A stretch of DNA of 24,496 bases from a virus. The position numbers were made by a program, and so were the translations under genes. Shown here one piece after another: positions 7,112 through 13,230 of this stretch (position 1 is its first letter; every line of letters starts with the position of its first letter). The stretch is taken from positions 1 to 24,496 of the IMG/VR virus record IMGVR_UViG_3300045135_001772; one strand, 5' to 3'. Under the pieces are notes generated by a model that ran no database searches, had not been told where the DNA came from, and saw only the letters and a list, made by a program, of their open reading frames with translations.

Positions 7112-7180
7112 GACTCGAAAGAGTCACAGAGGGGAAACGGAGAGACAGGTACAGTTCAGAACTTACCTGTCTTTCTTTTT
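7112..7180 (+). ncRNA. Candidate 65-70 nt small RNA
   Basis: Bounded by promoter 7077-7105 and an intrinsic terminator at 7143-7180, with no start codon between. The 5' end folds as a perfect 5-bp hairpin, GACTC (7112-7116), a GAAA tetraloop, GAGTC (7121-7125). A purine-rich single-stranded linker follows (7126-7142, containing GAGGGGAAACGG), then the terminator hairpin. A stable 5' cap hairpin, an exposed G-rich linker and a terminator is the usual form of a trans-acting bacterial sRNA. A second promoter right after it (7184-7212) drives the next gene, so this is unlikely to be just an attenuator leader. Class unknown. Confidence 0.65.
7143..7180 (+). terminator. Intrinsic terminator of the small RNA
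   Basis: AGACAGGTA (7143-7151) pairs perfectly with TACCTGTCT (7164-7172), and AGTT (7153-7156) pairs with AACT (7160-7163) to extend the stem. TTTCTTTTT follows directly. Strong rho-independent terminator. Confidence 0.85.
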
Positions 7181-7183
7181 ACA

Positions 7184-7212
7184 TTGCTTGTTACTGAATT
7201 TTATGATACTAT
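7184..7212 (+). promoter_or_regulatory. Sigma70-like promoter for SWIM gene
   Basis: TTGCTT at 7184-7189, a 17-base spacer, and TACTAT at 7207-7212, starting four bases after the T run of the previous terminator. The leader to the ATG at 7231 is about 12 bases. Confidence 0.6.
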
Positions 7213-7230
7213 ATAAAAAATGAGGGAATT

Positions 7231-7461
7231 ATGGCACAGTATATTATCAGAAAAGGTAGATTAAAGTATGAAGTGGCAAAATTTGATGACTCGTCTTTAC
7301 CCTTGGATATCTACAGCATTAGCGATAGAGGGTGCAATTGTCCTGCTCGTAGTCGTAGTTGTAAGCACACTCGCATGGTAAAAGCTTGGCAAAAGAATGG
7401 TAGTTTATTAGGCGAGGTGTATGATGATAACCTTAATGTTATAGGATATATTTTTAGTTGA
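7231..7461 (+). CDS. Small SWIM-type zinc-finger protein
   Basis: A 76-residue protein containing CNCPARSRSCKHTRMV: Cys35, Cys37, Cys44 and His46 follow the CxCx(n)CxH pattern of the SWIM zinc finger. SWIM domains bind DNA or proteins and occur in transposases, SWI2/SNF2 proteins and small stand-alone proteins. A short beta-rich N-terminus (MAQYIIRKGRLKYEV) precedes it. A regulatory or DNA-binding role is plausible. Its own promoter (7184-7212) drives it, and its stop overlaps the next ATG by one base. Confidence 0.75.
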   Translation: MAQYIIRKGRLKYEVAKFDDSSLPLDIYSISDRGCNCPARSRSCKHTRMVKAWQKNGSLLGEVYDDNLNVIGYIFS

Positions 7462-7685
7462 TGAGAGCTGCATACATATATTTTACAAACGGTGTTGACT
7501 TTATCGTTCCAAAAGATGAAGTTCATGTCTATCTATACTACATACTAAAATGGGTTGCATTTTGGTATTTAATGACTGGTATTTTTATTGGTGAATACCA
7601 CTTGGCTTGGTTTGCTTTATCTGTGTGGCACGCTGATTTCAAATTTTTTACTGATGTTATAAACGAACAGTTGTTTTCTGATTAA
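7461..7685 (+). CDS. Small hydrophobic membrane protein
   Basis: A 74-residue protein from the ATG at 7461 (TGATG overlap with the SWIM gene). Residues about 24-60 are aromatic and hydrophobic (YLYYILKWVAFWYLMTGIFI), giving one or two membrane segments. No motif is recognised. Co-transcription with the SWIM protein is likely. Confidence 0.6.
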   Translation: MRAAYIYFTNGVDFIVPKDEVHVYLYYILKWVAFWYLMTGIFIGEYHLAWFALSVWHADFKFFTDVINEQLFSD

Positions 7686-7692
7686 ATTTATC

Positions 7693-7721
7693 TTGCACTT
7701 TTCATAATAATTTTATACAAT
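7693..7721 (+). promoter_or_regulatory. Sigma70-like promoter for hsp20
   Basis: TTGCAC at 7693-7698, a 17-base spacer, and TACAAT at 7716-7721. Start near 7728, giving a leader of about 54 bases. A perfect TATAAT at 7750-7755 also exists but lacks a matching -35. Confidence 0.5.
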
Positions 7722-7727
7722 GTCTAT

Positions 7728-7781
7728 GTAAGTTGCCGTTAGGGACTTATATAATTTCTTGCTGTTATAAAGGAGAAAAAA
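7728..7781 (+). promoter_or_regulatory. ROSE-like RNA thermometer in the hsp20 leader
   Basis: The leader folds into two hairpins. The first pairs TAAGT (7729-7733) with ACTTA (7745-7749), then U34-G44, a bulged G35, and CC (7736-7737) with GG (7742-7743). The second hides the ribosome binding site: TTTC-TT-G-CT (7755-7763) pairs with AGGAGAAA (7771-7778), leaving G7761 bulged. The stretch CUUGCU facing AGGAG is the signature of ROSE elements, the heat-labile thermometers before small heat-shock genes in alpha- and gammaproteobacteria, where UUGCU pairs weakly with the Shine-Dalgarno sequence. Melting at higher temperature would allow translation. Motif and gene context agree; function is inferred. 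Confidence 0.6.
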
Positions 7782-8186
7782 ATGACAGGACAATTCGCTA
7801 TTCGTAAAGCTGGATTTATCGGCTTTGATCATATTCTAAATGAATTAGAACAAATCTCACAACATGCTATGGATCACTATCCACCTCACAACATCGTCAA
7901 GTACGATGAGCATGAGTTTGCCATTGAGATTGCAGTTGCGGGCTTCACAAAAGATGAAGTATCAGCTGAACTTAAAGAAGGAGTGTTAACCGTAGTAGGT
8001 GAACATGTATCTCGTGGTCGTGAGTTTATTCATCGTGGAATTAGTACAAAGAAGTTTAAACGTCAGTTTCGTCTGTCTGAGCACACTCAAGTGCATGGAG
8101 CTGAAATTAAGGATGGTCTACTAGTGATTAATCTCAAAGTAGTTATTCCTGAAGAGCAGCGTCCTCGTTTAATTGAGATCAAATAA
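7782..8186 (+). CDS. hsp20: Small heat-shock protein Hsp20 (alpha-crystallin family)
   Basis: A 134-residue IbpA/Hsp20-like ATP-independent chaperone that would hold unfolding proteins. The alpha-crystallin domain runs from about residue 38 to 132: NIVKYDEHEFAIEIAVAGF is the first strand pair, ELKEGVLTVVGEH the next, and GAEIKDGLLVINLKVVIPEE contains the conserved A-x-x-x-G-x-L. The tail ends RPRLIEIK, with a degenerate I-x-I-like anchor. The N-terminal arm (GFDHILNELEQIS) matches IbpA-type arms. Hsp20 is a common auxiliary gene in marine T4-like phages. It has its own promoter and a candidate thermometer leader. Confidence 0.95.
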   Translation: MTGQFAIRKAGFIGFDHILNELEQISQHAMDHYPPHNIVKYDEHEFAIEIAVAGFTKDEVSAELKEGVLTVVGEHVSRGREFIHRGISTKKFKRQFRLSEHTQVHGAEIKDGLLVINLKVVIPEEQRPRLIEIK

Positions 8187-8207
8187 TCAATATTCGAGGA
8201 GAATACA

Positions 8208-8471
8208 ATGACTACACTTACCCAAACATGGGGCTACACTTGTTCGTTTTGCATCAAGGTAGCTAATATGATTCGCAATTCGTTTGTTGCAACACTGTTC
8301 GCATGGATGGTTGGTCACTTAGATGCAATGAATCGTGCGGTTCAAGTTTCTAGACAAATAGAAGCTAATCAAAAACTGGCTCATATGCTTCGACATGAGT
8401 ATCCACAGGAAGACTATGCAGGAATTTTAGCAATCCTTAATGATAAAACATTAAAGGAGTACTACAAATGA
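8208..8471 (+). CDS. Hypothetical protein downstream of hsp20
   Basis: An 87-residue protein with GAGGAG as its ribosome binding site. Residues 10-40 are moderately hydrophobic (FVATLFAWMVGHLDAMNRAV), possibly an amphipathic or membrane-associated helix, and the rest looks helical (SRQIEANQKLAHMLRHEYP). No motif is recognised. It lies 21 bases after hsp20 and its stop overlaps the next ATG, so it begins the chain of tiny genes ending at 8711. Confidence 0.65.
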   Translation: MTTLTQTWGYTCSFCIKVANMIRNSFVATLFAWMVGHLDAMNRAVQVSRQIEANQKLAHMLRHEYPQEDYAGILAILNDKTLKEYYK

Positions 8472-8614
8472 TCGCTAATATGTGGAAAGCACTTCTTAAC
8501 CTTGACTTTGGAACACCATCAAACCCATTGAAATACCGTGAATATCAGTACACAGTTGCCGAATTAGAACGCCGACTTGTTGCTGAGGTAAATCAACTTG
8601 ATAGGAATAACTAA
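8468..8614 (+). CDS. 48-residue conserved-looking small protein
   Basis: Starts at an ATG overlapping the previous stop (ATGA) and ends at 8614, where TAATG begins the next frame. The protein begins MIANMWKALLNLDFGTPSNP and ends in a helical YTVAELERRLVAEVNQL. Short proteins with this LDFGTPxNP pattern seem familiar from marine T4-like phages. No function known. The coupling at both ends supports real translation. Confidence 0.6.
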   Translation: MIANMWKALLNLDFGTPSNPLKYREYQYTVAELERRLVAEVNQLDRNN

Positions 8615-8670
8615 TGAATCCGTTCATTATTGAACAGATAAGTTTATATTTGAAGAAAAGGAAAAAATAA
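8614..8670 (+). CDS. Micro-ORF, 18 residues
   Basis: ATG at 8614 overlaps the stop of the 48-residue gene by one base (TAATG); the stop at 8670 again overlaps the next ATG. The peptide is MNPFIIEQISLYLKKRKK: a short amphipathic segment and a basic tail, which could bind membrane or RNA. Evidence is the stop/start chaining only; it may be a translational relay. Confidence 0.35.
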   Translation: MNPFIIEQISLYLKKRKK

Positions 8671-8711
8671 TGTGGCCTTATACTGATGAAGAAGCTAAGT
8701 TTTTAAACTAA
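8670..8711 (+). CDS. Micro-ORF, 13 residues
   Basis: Reads MWPYTDEEAKFLN from an ATG overlapping the previous stop (TAATG), preceded by AAAAGGAAAA, which may serve as a ribosome binding site. A terminator starts seven bases after its stop. Very short MWPYT-type peptides seem to recur at small-gene loci of marine T4-like phages, from memory and not checked. Confidence 0.4.
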   Translation: MWPYTDEEAKFLN

Positions 8712-8717
8712 TAGTAT

Positions 8718-8755
8718 AGAAGGGGGTTATAAGTTAACTCCCTTCTTGCTTTTTA
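8718..8755 (+). terminator. Intrinsic terminator after the hsp20 operon
   Basis: AGAAGGGGGTTA (8718-8729) pairs with TAACTCCCTTCT (8735-8746) with a single G-U pair and a 5-base loop, followed by TGCTTTTTA. Its T run overlaps the -35 of the next promoter. Confidence 0.9.
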
Positions 8756-8774
8756 CTCTATTTTCTTGTATAGT
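8746..8774 (+). promoter_or_regulatory. Sigma70-like promoter for 8795 operon
   Basis: TTGCTT at 8746-8751, a 17-base spacer, and TATAGT at 8769-8774. The -35 lies within the terminator tail. Start near 8781, just before TAGGAG and the ATG at 8795. Confidence 0.65.
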
Positions 8775-8794
8775 ATAAAAAATAGGAGATTTAG

Positions 8795-8995
8795 ATGATT
8801 GCACTTATGACTAAAACTGACTCTGGTTGGGAGCCAGATAAATTCTTATCACAACCTAATGAGGGTTTAATAGAACAACAACTGGTCACAACTTATCGTG
8901 ATCTTGACGGTCAGATTTGGCAAAAGACTATGACCCGTAAATTTTTTGATAGTGAAGACTATCTTGATTCAACCTCACACAAACTGTTAGGATAA
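8795..8995 (+). CDS. Hypothetical protein
   Basis: A 66-residue protein with AGGAG upstream, first gene of a new transcription unit. It reads MIALMTKTDSGWEPDKFLSQ and ends DSTSHKLLG, with no recognised motif. It looks like a compact alpha/beta protein. Co-directional tiny genes follow closely up to 10022. Confidence 0.6.
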   Translation: MIALMTKTDSGWEPDKFLSQPNEGLIEQQLVTTYRDLDGQIWQKTMTRKFFDSEDYLDSTSHKLLG

Positions 8996-8999
8996 TGAG

Positions 9000-9212
9000 A
9001 TGAGAGCAGCAAATATGGATGGAATGATTGCAAGCAAACTTGCAAAAGTAAATGAAGATCTTACAGTCAGGCGAGCTGACAATGGTTGGGTTGTTGAGTT
9101 CGGTGGACGATCTCACGATGATGATTGGAAACACTATAAGATTGTTTGTACTGAGATGGAAGAAGTAACCACTCTTGTTTTGGAACACTCAGCTGTGGAG
9201 TTAGATAACTGA
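9000..9212 (+). CDS. Hypothetical protein, two-strand small fold
   Basis: A 70-residue protein beginning MRAANMDGMIASKLAKVN. The middle reads RRADNGWVVEFGGRS, then HYKIVCTEMEEVTTLV, which looks like a beta hairpin followed by a helix. This resembles the later protein at 9810-10022 (strand pattern NVWYVNMIIGGQ), so the two may be distant relatives. Function unknown. The stop overlaps an in-frame ATG of the next reading frame at 9212. Confidence 0.6.
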   Translation: MRAANMDGMIASKLAKVNEDLTVRRADNGWVVEFGGRSHDDDWKHYKIVCTEMEEVTTLVLEHSAVELDN

Positions 9213-9235
9213 TGCACTATAACGGAGAACGTCAC

Positions 9236-9490
9236 ATGTATGAGCGTGTAATTCATCTACTCCGTGAAGTTGAATACGCAAAGTCACAACTGCAACCACA
9301 TGATACAGGTCATATCAGCACTGCTATTTCTTGGATGGAGTCAAGAATCAATAAAATCATGACTGATATTGATAAGACTCCAGAGCCTGCTCCAAAAGAC
9401 AGACCAATGTGGCGAGAAAATCTTCAGCGTAAAAAAGCTGGTATGGGGGAGTTACCAACTTATGAAAGAACCTGGCAAGAAGAACACTGA
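9236..9490 (+). CDS. Hypothetical helical protein
   Basis: An 84-residue protein from the ATG at 9236, chosen over an in-frame ATG at 9212 because GGAG lies 8 bases before it. The sequence MYERVIHLLREVEYAKSQL and then HDTGHISTAISWMESRI looks like a two-helix hairpin, with a proline-rich tail (TPEPAPKDRP). Its last 29 bases overlap the next gene. Family not recognised beyond resembling short phage proteins. Confidence 0.6.
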   Translation: MYERVIHLLREVEYAKSQLQPHDTGHISTAISWMESRINKIMTDIDKTPEPAPKDRPMWRENLQRKKAGMGELPTYERTWQEEH

Positions 9491-9617
9491 TACAGGTTTA
9501 GAGGGAATAGTTGATCGCCATCCTGAGTTAGCTATTCCTCTTAAACTCGTAAAGTTTCCAGATAAAATTCGTTATAAAAAACGACCAAAGAGAAAACTTG
9601 CACTAAGAAGCTACTAG
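9462..9617 (+). CDS. Small basic protein
   Basis: A 51-residue, very basic protein from the ATG at 9462, in the frame +1 to its neighbour and overlapping it by 29 bases; GGGGGAG lies about 10 bases upstream. It begins MKEPGKKNTDTGLEGIVDRH and ends RYKKRPKRKLALRSY, a cluster suited to nucleic-acid binding. An in-frame codon at 9369 would extend it deep into the neighbouring gene and is less likely. Confidence 0.5.
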   Translation: MKEPGKKNTDTGLEGIVDRHPELAIPLKLVKFPDKIRYKKRPKRKLALRSY

Positions 9618-9631
9618 CTTTTGGAGAAGCA

Positions 9632-9838
9632 ATGTATGTATACAGCAACTACAAAGACACAGAAAGTGATTTTTACGTGTACCAGAAAAGATTAGATAAT
9701 GTGTTGGCTATATTAGCGACACTTGATGAAGATACGTGGGCAAAATGGTATTGGAATAAAGTGTTTAATGAATTACACAGACGAATGAATACAATGTATA
9801 GGAGCGATTATGACCGATATAAAACAAGTGATGCTTAG
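9632..9838 (+). CDS. Hypothetical protein
   Basis: A 68-residue protein with GGAGAAGC before its ATG. It is rich in Tyr, Asp and Trp (MYVYSNYKDTESDFYVYQKR, then DEDTWAKWYWNKVFNELHRR) and is probably helical. It overlaps the next gene by 29 bases. Function unknown. Confidence 0.6.
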   Translation: MYVYSNYKDTESDFYVYQKRLDNVLAILATLDEDTWAKWYWNKVFNELHRRMNTMYRSDYDRYKTSDA

Positions 9839-10022
9839 TGAAGATAAGTTACGCCGCGCTGAGATCTTTCAAAAAGATAATGTATGGTATGTCAATATGA
9901 TCATTGGTGGGCAGTTGATTGAGTCTCGTCCAATGATTAGTGGAACCACTGTTCATTCTTTATCTTACGCTGAAGATGCAGCAGAAAATTGGTGTATCGG
10001 AGTGATACAACCAGATGATTAG
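9810..10022 (+). CDS. Hypothetical protein, beta-hairpin plus helix
   Basis: A 70-residue protein with AGGAG before its ATG. The pattern is helix (SEDKLRRAEIFQKDN), beta hairpin (VWYVNMIIGGQLIESRP), and a C-terminal helix (LSYAEDAAENWCIGVI). The DAAENWC ending resembles many small phage proteins that share this three-element fold. It overlaps the oxygenase gene by eight bases. Function unknown. Confidence 0.6.
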   Translation: MTDIKQVMLSEDKLRRAEIFQKDNVWYVNMIIGGQLIESRPMISGTTVHSLSYAEDAAENWCIGVIQPDD

Positions 10023-10551
10023 ATCTGTAGACATTGACTACAACTGGTCAATCTTTTTGAATGGCGACTATGATATACCAGCATATTCTTGTGCCACATA
10101 CCAACCACAGGACATGCCTGACATATATGAACCTTATGGAGGCTTTCCTGATAGTTATGTACTAGAAAATACTACAATATATCAGTTGTGGTGGGATGAT
10201 AAAAAACTATTTAGCGATTTAGGTGAATTACTTGATATTGATGTAGTTTCAATTTCTACTATTAAACAACCTTGTGGTTCGGCTGTTGCTAGACATCGTG
10301 ATTTTTTCTATAAAATCAAATCAGAATTTCCAAATGATACAAGAGATCCTGTTAGAGCTAATATCTACCTTGAAGACTGGGACCCAGGGCATATGATTCA
10401 ATATGAAAAAGACGGTAACTGGTTAAACTCAACACATTGGAAGGCTGGTCAAGGATTCACATGGGATCAAAATCATGAGCATATATCAATGAATGCTGGT
10501 TTAAAACCAAAATATACATTACAAGTTTCTGGATTTGACATAAAGGAGTAA
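10015..10551 (+). CDS. 2OG-Fe(II) oxygenase-like protein (1 of 7)
   Basis: A 178-residue jelly-roll protein of the aspartyl/asparaginyl-hydroxylase type. The iron-binding HxD is at His94-x-Asp96 (VARHRDFF). The distal His is probably His156 in HEHISMNAGLKPKYTLQVSG. The position that usually holds the Arg binding 2-oxoglutarate is Lys166, as in two other members here. DWDPGHMIQYE is the family's typical middle strand. Such enzymes hydroxylate amino acids, peptides or nucleotides. This copy lies 6 kb upstream of the other six. Confidence 0.7.
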   Translation: MIRSVDIDYNWSIFLNGDYDIPAYSCATYQPQDMPDIYEPYGGFPDSYVLENTTIYQLWWDDKKLFSDLGELLDIDVVSISTIKQPCGSAVARHRDFFYKIKSEFPNDTRDPVRANIYLEDWDPGHMIQYEKDGNWLNSTHWKAGQGFTWDQNHEHISMNAGLKPKYTLQVSGFDIKE

Positions 10552-10554
10552 GCA

Positions 10555-10767
10555 ATGCAAGATCTAAGAGAAGAAATTTTAGTAGCGTTTGAATCACACG
10601 CTAGAGGTCATATTGATAAACATAAAATGAACGTCGAGGTATATTTAGCCCACCCCGTAGGTGTAGGTGAGCATCCTGACATAATGGAAGCGATTGAAAA
10701 AGAGATGGAAGAAATCGCTCGTTATGACGATATGTTAGAGATGGTCACAAAATATTTTGCTGAATAA
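10555..10767 (+). CDS. Conserved small phage protein
   Basis: A 70-residue protein with AAGGAG before the ATG. It begins MQDLREEILVAFESHARGHI, continues NVEVYLAHPVGVGEHPDIM, and ends in EKEMEEIARYDDMLEMV. I recall near-identical small proteins in T4-like marine phages, all of unknown function. It is probably helical with a short strand. It overlaps the next frame by 11 bases. Confidence 0.65.
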   Translation: MQDLREEILVAFESHARGHIDKHKMNVEVYLAHPVGVGEHPDIMEAIEKEMEEIARYDDMLEMVTKYFAE

Positions 10768-11434
10768 AATAAATAACTTTGATTATCCTGAAGTAAACAT
10801 CAAAAACAATCCAGGTAAGCTAGTTATTTTAAATTTTATTTTGTCCAAATTACTTGACCATGAACGACCTGCTGTGAATTTAGGGTCATATACAGCTCGT
10901 GATTTAGATTATCTATTACCTTTATGTAATATTATCTCTAAATCTATAGAGTGTGTTGAGTCTTTCACCGAAGTAGCAGATGATATTCGTGGTAAGTTAA
11001 TATCAGAAATAGAATCTAACTATACCTCTCCCCTAATTACTTGGACATGGGATGATGCGCACAATTCTAAATATTTAAGAAGTGCTGATTATGTTTTTAT
11101 TTCTACAGACTATAGATTCCCAGTTGAAGATTATATACTATCTACTAATCATCCCTGTGTTTGGTCAACTACTACTCCTTCATGGATTTGGGTTAGATTA
11201 GGACAGGCATTATATAATCAACAGCTACACTTAATTATTGATTGTAATGGTTTGTTTTTCTTCACAAATTCACTCGAACTCAAACAACAGTTTGAACAAA
11301 ATATTCCTTATCTTGATCAGATGTTAAAAAAGCACAATGCTTATATTGATTATAGTGGCGAGTTATATAAGCTAAGAAATAATAAACCTGGTAGTGGGAT
11401 GAATCCGCAATGGGAGTTCATAAATAGACAATGA
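10757..11434 (+). CDS. Hypothetical protein next to aminotransferase
   Basis: About 225 residues. No ATG lies near the start, so the likely initiator is TTG at 10757 (overlap of 11 bases). The N-terminal half has NLGSYTARDLDYLLPLCNII, then a run resembling alternating strands and helices: LITWTWDDAH, DYVFISTDYRFP, and LHLIIDCNGLFFF. This looks like a Rossmann-type or glycosyl-transfer-like fold, but I recognise no catalytic motif. It is coupled by ATGA to the aminotransferase-like gene, which suggests a shared pathway. Confidence 0.6.
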   Translation: MLNKINNFDYPEVNIKNNPGKLVILNFILSKLLDHERPAVNLGSYTARDLDYLLPLCNIISKSIECVESFTEVADDIRGKLISEIESNYTSPLITWTWDDAHNSKYLRSADYVFISTDYRFPVEDYILSTNHPCVWSTTTPSWIWVRLGQALYNQQLHLIIDCNGLFFFTNSLELKQQFEQNIPYLDQMLKKHNAYIDYSGELYKLRNNKPGSGMNPQWEFINRQ

Positions 11435-12273
11435 GACCTAAATATAAACAAGGCAAGTGCATTGATGATCCAAATGTTCAAGGACTTTTACAATTGAAGA
11501 TGAGTCCTAGTATTTCAAATGTACTGATGGAAGATGATTTTTGCAACATCTATCATAAATGGATTTCATCAAATGTAAACAATCAAATTCTAGGATTAGA
11601 TGATTTTCCCTATAGAGCATTTTCTAATGGAACTACTGAGGCTTTTGACAAGTTTTATATTAGACACGCAAAAAGACGTTTTAGAATTTGGCGAGGAGAA
11701 TATGCCTATCACAAAATCATGTTCAACTCTGGTTTAGATTGGTGTTGGTTAGATGATGAACCTCTCAAGTCTAATGATGTTGTGATCATTTCAGTTCCTT
11801 TTGCTGATTCAGGAAATGAGTATCAATATACAGCAACTCTTGAGCAGTGTGAAGCACTTGAAATACCTGTGTTAGTTGACATGTGTTGGTTTGGAACTTG
11901 CCACAGTTTGTGCGTCAATCTTGCGTATCAGTGCATTGAGGAGGTTACTTTTTCACTATCAAAAACTTTTCCAGTGTCACGACTTAGAATTGGTATGCGA
12001 TATTCAAAATCAAACTATGAAGACGATGGGTTATTTGTTTACAGAAAAGATCATTATCTAAACTACTTTTCTCAAAAAGTTGGACTTGCAATTATGCTAG
12101 CCTTTTCTTCTGACTATATTGTGAACACATACAAAACTGCTCAGATTGAACTGTGCTCTAAGCTAGGCGTAACTCCATCAAACTCTGTTTGTCTAGCTAC
12201 TGGTGACAATTCATGGTCACACCTAAACCGTGGAGGACCACACAATAGATTATGTTTAAGTGAGGAATTATGA
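11431..12273 (+). CDS. PLP-dependent aminotransferase-like protein (fold type I)
   Basis: A 280-residue protein with the main landmarks of class I/II aminotransferases. SNGTTEAFDKF (65-75) resembles the phosphate-binding Ser/Gly-Thr loop. VLVDMCWFG (147-155) contains Asp150, expected to contact the pyridine nitrogen. TFSLSKTFPVSRLRIGMRYS (173-192) contains Lys178, the probable Schiff-base lysine in the SxSKxF..RxG context. It lacks roughly the last 80-100 residues of a full aminotransferase, so the C-terminal small domain is short or missing. It may be active on a small-molecule amine, or be a degenerate PLP protein. Coupled to both neighbours by ATGA. Confidence 0.65.
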   Translation: MRPKYKQGKCIDDPNVQGLLQLKMSPSISNVLMEDDFCNIYHKWISSNVNNQILGLDDFPYRAFSNGTTEAFDKFYIRHAKRRFRIWRGEYAYHKIMFNSGLDWCWLDDEPLKSNDVVIISVPFADSGNEYQYTATLEQCEALEIPVLVDMCWFGTCHSLCVNLAYQCIEEVTFSLSKTFPVSRLRIGMRYSKSNYEDDGLFVYRKDHYLNYFSQKVGLAIMLAFSSDYIVNTYKTAQIELCSKLGVTPSNSVCLATGDNSWSHLNRGGPHNRLCLSEEL

Positions 12274-13055
12274 AAAAACGTGTATTATACAATGTTGGAC
12301 TAAGCAATGCCAATGGTGATTATTCTTGGGTAGATCCAACTAAACAAGATAAGTTCATCAGAGATACTCAGTATATGCCTGAGACTGCTTATATGATGCA
12401 AATTGGTCAGTGGTTGAATATTGACTATTATCAGTGGTTAACTAGTGGTGAAGAACCTACTAATCAGTTTGCTATCAATCGTTTGAAGAAGACTATTACT
12501 CAAAGTGGATTAGACTTTTTAAGGGACAATGACTGTATTTGTTTTTGGTCTGTGTCCTCTATTACACGTTTACATCTAAACAACGATGTGGTCTTTGCTC
12601 ATCTCGACGGCGAACATTTTGACAGCTGTTCGTATCACAAAGGTTTAAACCAACTAAGAGATGAGCATATCAACGAAACTACACGCTTTAGAGAGTTTCA
12701 AGAAAAATATTTACCGTTTAACTATGAACTTCAAAAGTTGCAACAAGACTTGAACTTCTTCCGCACAATATTTGAAGGCACAGGCAATCGATTCTATGTG
12801 TATTGTTCTCAAACCACCTATGATCTAGGCATACCTGAGAAAAACTGGTTGTTCAAAGACAACAATCTATTTGATGCAGTGTTACAAGAAGCGGGTGTGT
12901 TCAAAGACTTTGCAACACTTGAAGAGCGTGCTCAAACAATGGTTGACGCACACTTAGCCGAACCGTGGACTTTTCACTTTTCTTTACAAGGAAATAAACT
13001 TATCAGTAAAATGATTAAAAAAGAACTTCAGTTCAAACTCATAGCTGAAACGTAA
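12270..13055 (+). CDS. Hypothetical protein, possibly SGNH-like
   Basis: A 261-residue protein starting at ATGA overlap. The ending AEPWTFHFSLQGNKLISKMI resembles the block V region of SGNH hydrolases (a catalytic His followed by a Gly and a helix), and LRDNDCICFWSVSSITRLH could be a central strand with a Ser, but the block I nucleophile motif is not visible near the N-terminus (VLYNVGLSNANGDYSW). The family is uncertain. Function unknown. It ends the operon. Confidence 0.55.
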   Translation: MKKRVLYNVGLSNANGDYSWVDPTKQDKFIRDTQYMPETAYMMQIGQWLNIDYYQWLTSGEEPTNQFAINRLKKTITQSGLDFLRDNDCICFWSVSSITRLHLNNDVVFAHLDGEHFDSCSYHKGLNQLRDEHINETTRFREFQEKYLPFNYELQKLQQDLNFFRTIFEGTGNRFYVYCSQTTYDLGIPEKNWLFKDNNLFDAVLQEAGVFKDFATLEERAQTMVDAHLAEPWTFHFSLQGNKLISKMIKKELQFKLIAET

Positions 13056-13067
13056 AAATTTTAATGA

Positions 13068-13096
13068 TTGCTAATGCTCATCAGCTGTGCTAATTT
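13068..13096 (+). promoter_or_regulatory. Possible promoter for structured RNA
   Basis: TTGCTA at 13068-13073, a 17-base spacer, and TAATTT at 13091-13096, predicting a start near 13103. The -10 is weaker than in the other promoters, and it lies inside a 10-bp inverted repeat (13081-13111). Confidence 0.35.
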
Positions 13097-13230
13097 ATAG
13101 GCACTAGCTGAATTCGATTAAAAACGCTGGCGAACAGCGCGGCACAGGCTATCGAAACACTGTGCGACCGTAGGGAGCTAGGGTGGAAACGTAGTTTCTT
13201 AGTGTCTACGCCACACTTGCGTCTTATTTA
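13081..13230 (+). ncRNA. Candidate structured RNA, class unknown
   Basis: This 243-base gap between genes is visibly GC-richer than the genes (13141-13200 counts 32 of 60). Helices seen: TCAGCTGTGC (13081-13090) with GCACTAGCTGA (13101-13111); CGCTG (13125-13129) with CAGCG (13135-13139); GCACAG (13142-13147) with CTGTGC (13160-13165); GTGG (13183-13186) with CCAC (13211-13214) enclosing CGTAG (13190-13194) with CTACG (13206-13210), leaving an AAA bulge. A second CGTAG at 13169-13173 could compete for the same CTACG. The next gene has its own promoter at 13234, so this may be an independent RNA. No ORF is supported here. Not a tRNA; no known class recognised. Confidence 0.6.

Noticed and set aside
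13081-13230. Hammerhead ribozyme
   Set aside because: CGAAAC is present at 13153, but no CTGANGA core segment and no three-helix junction fit.
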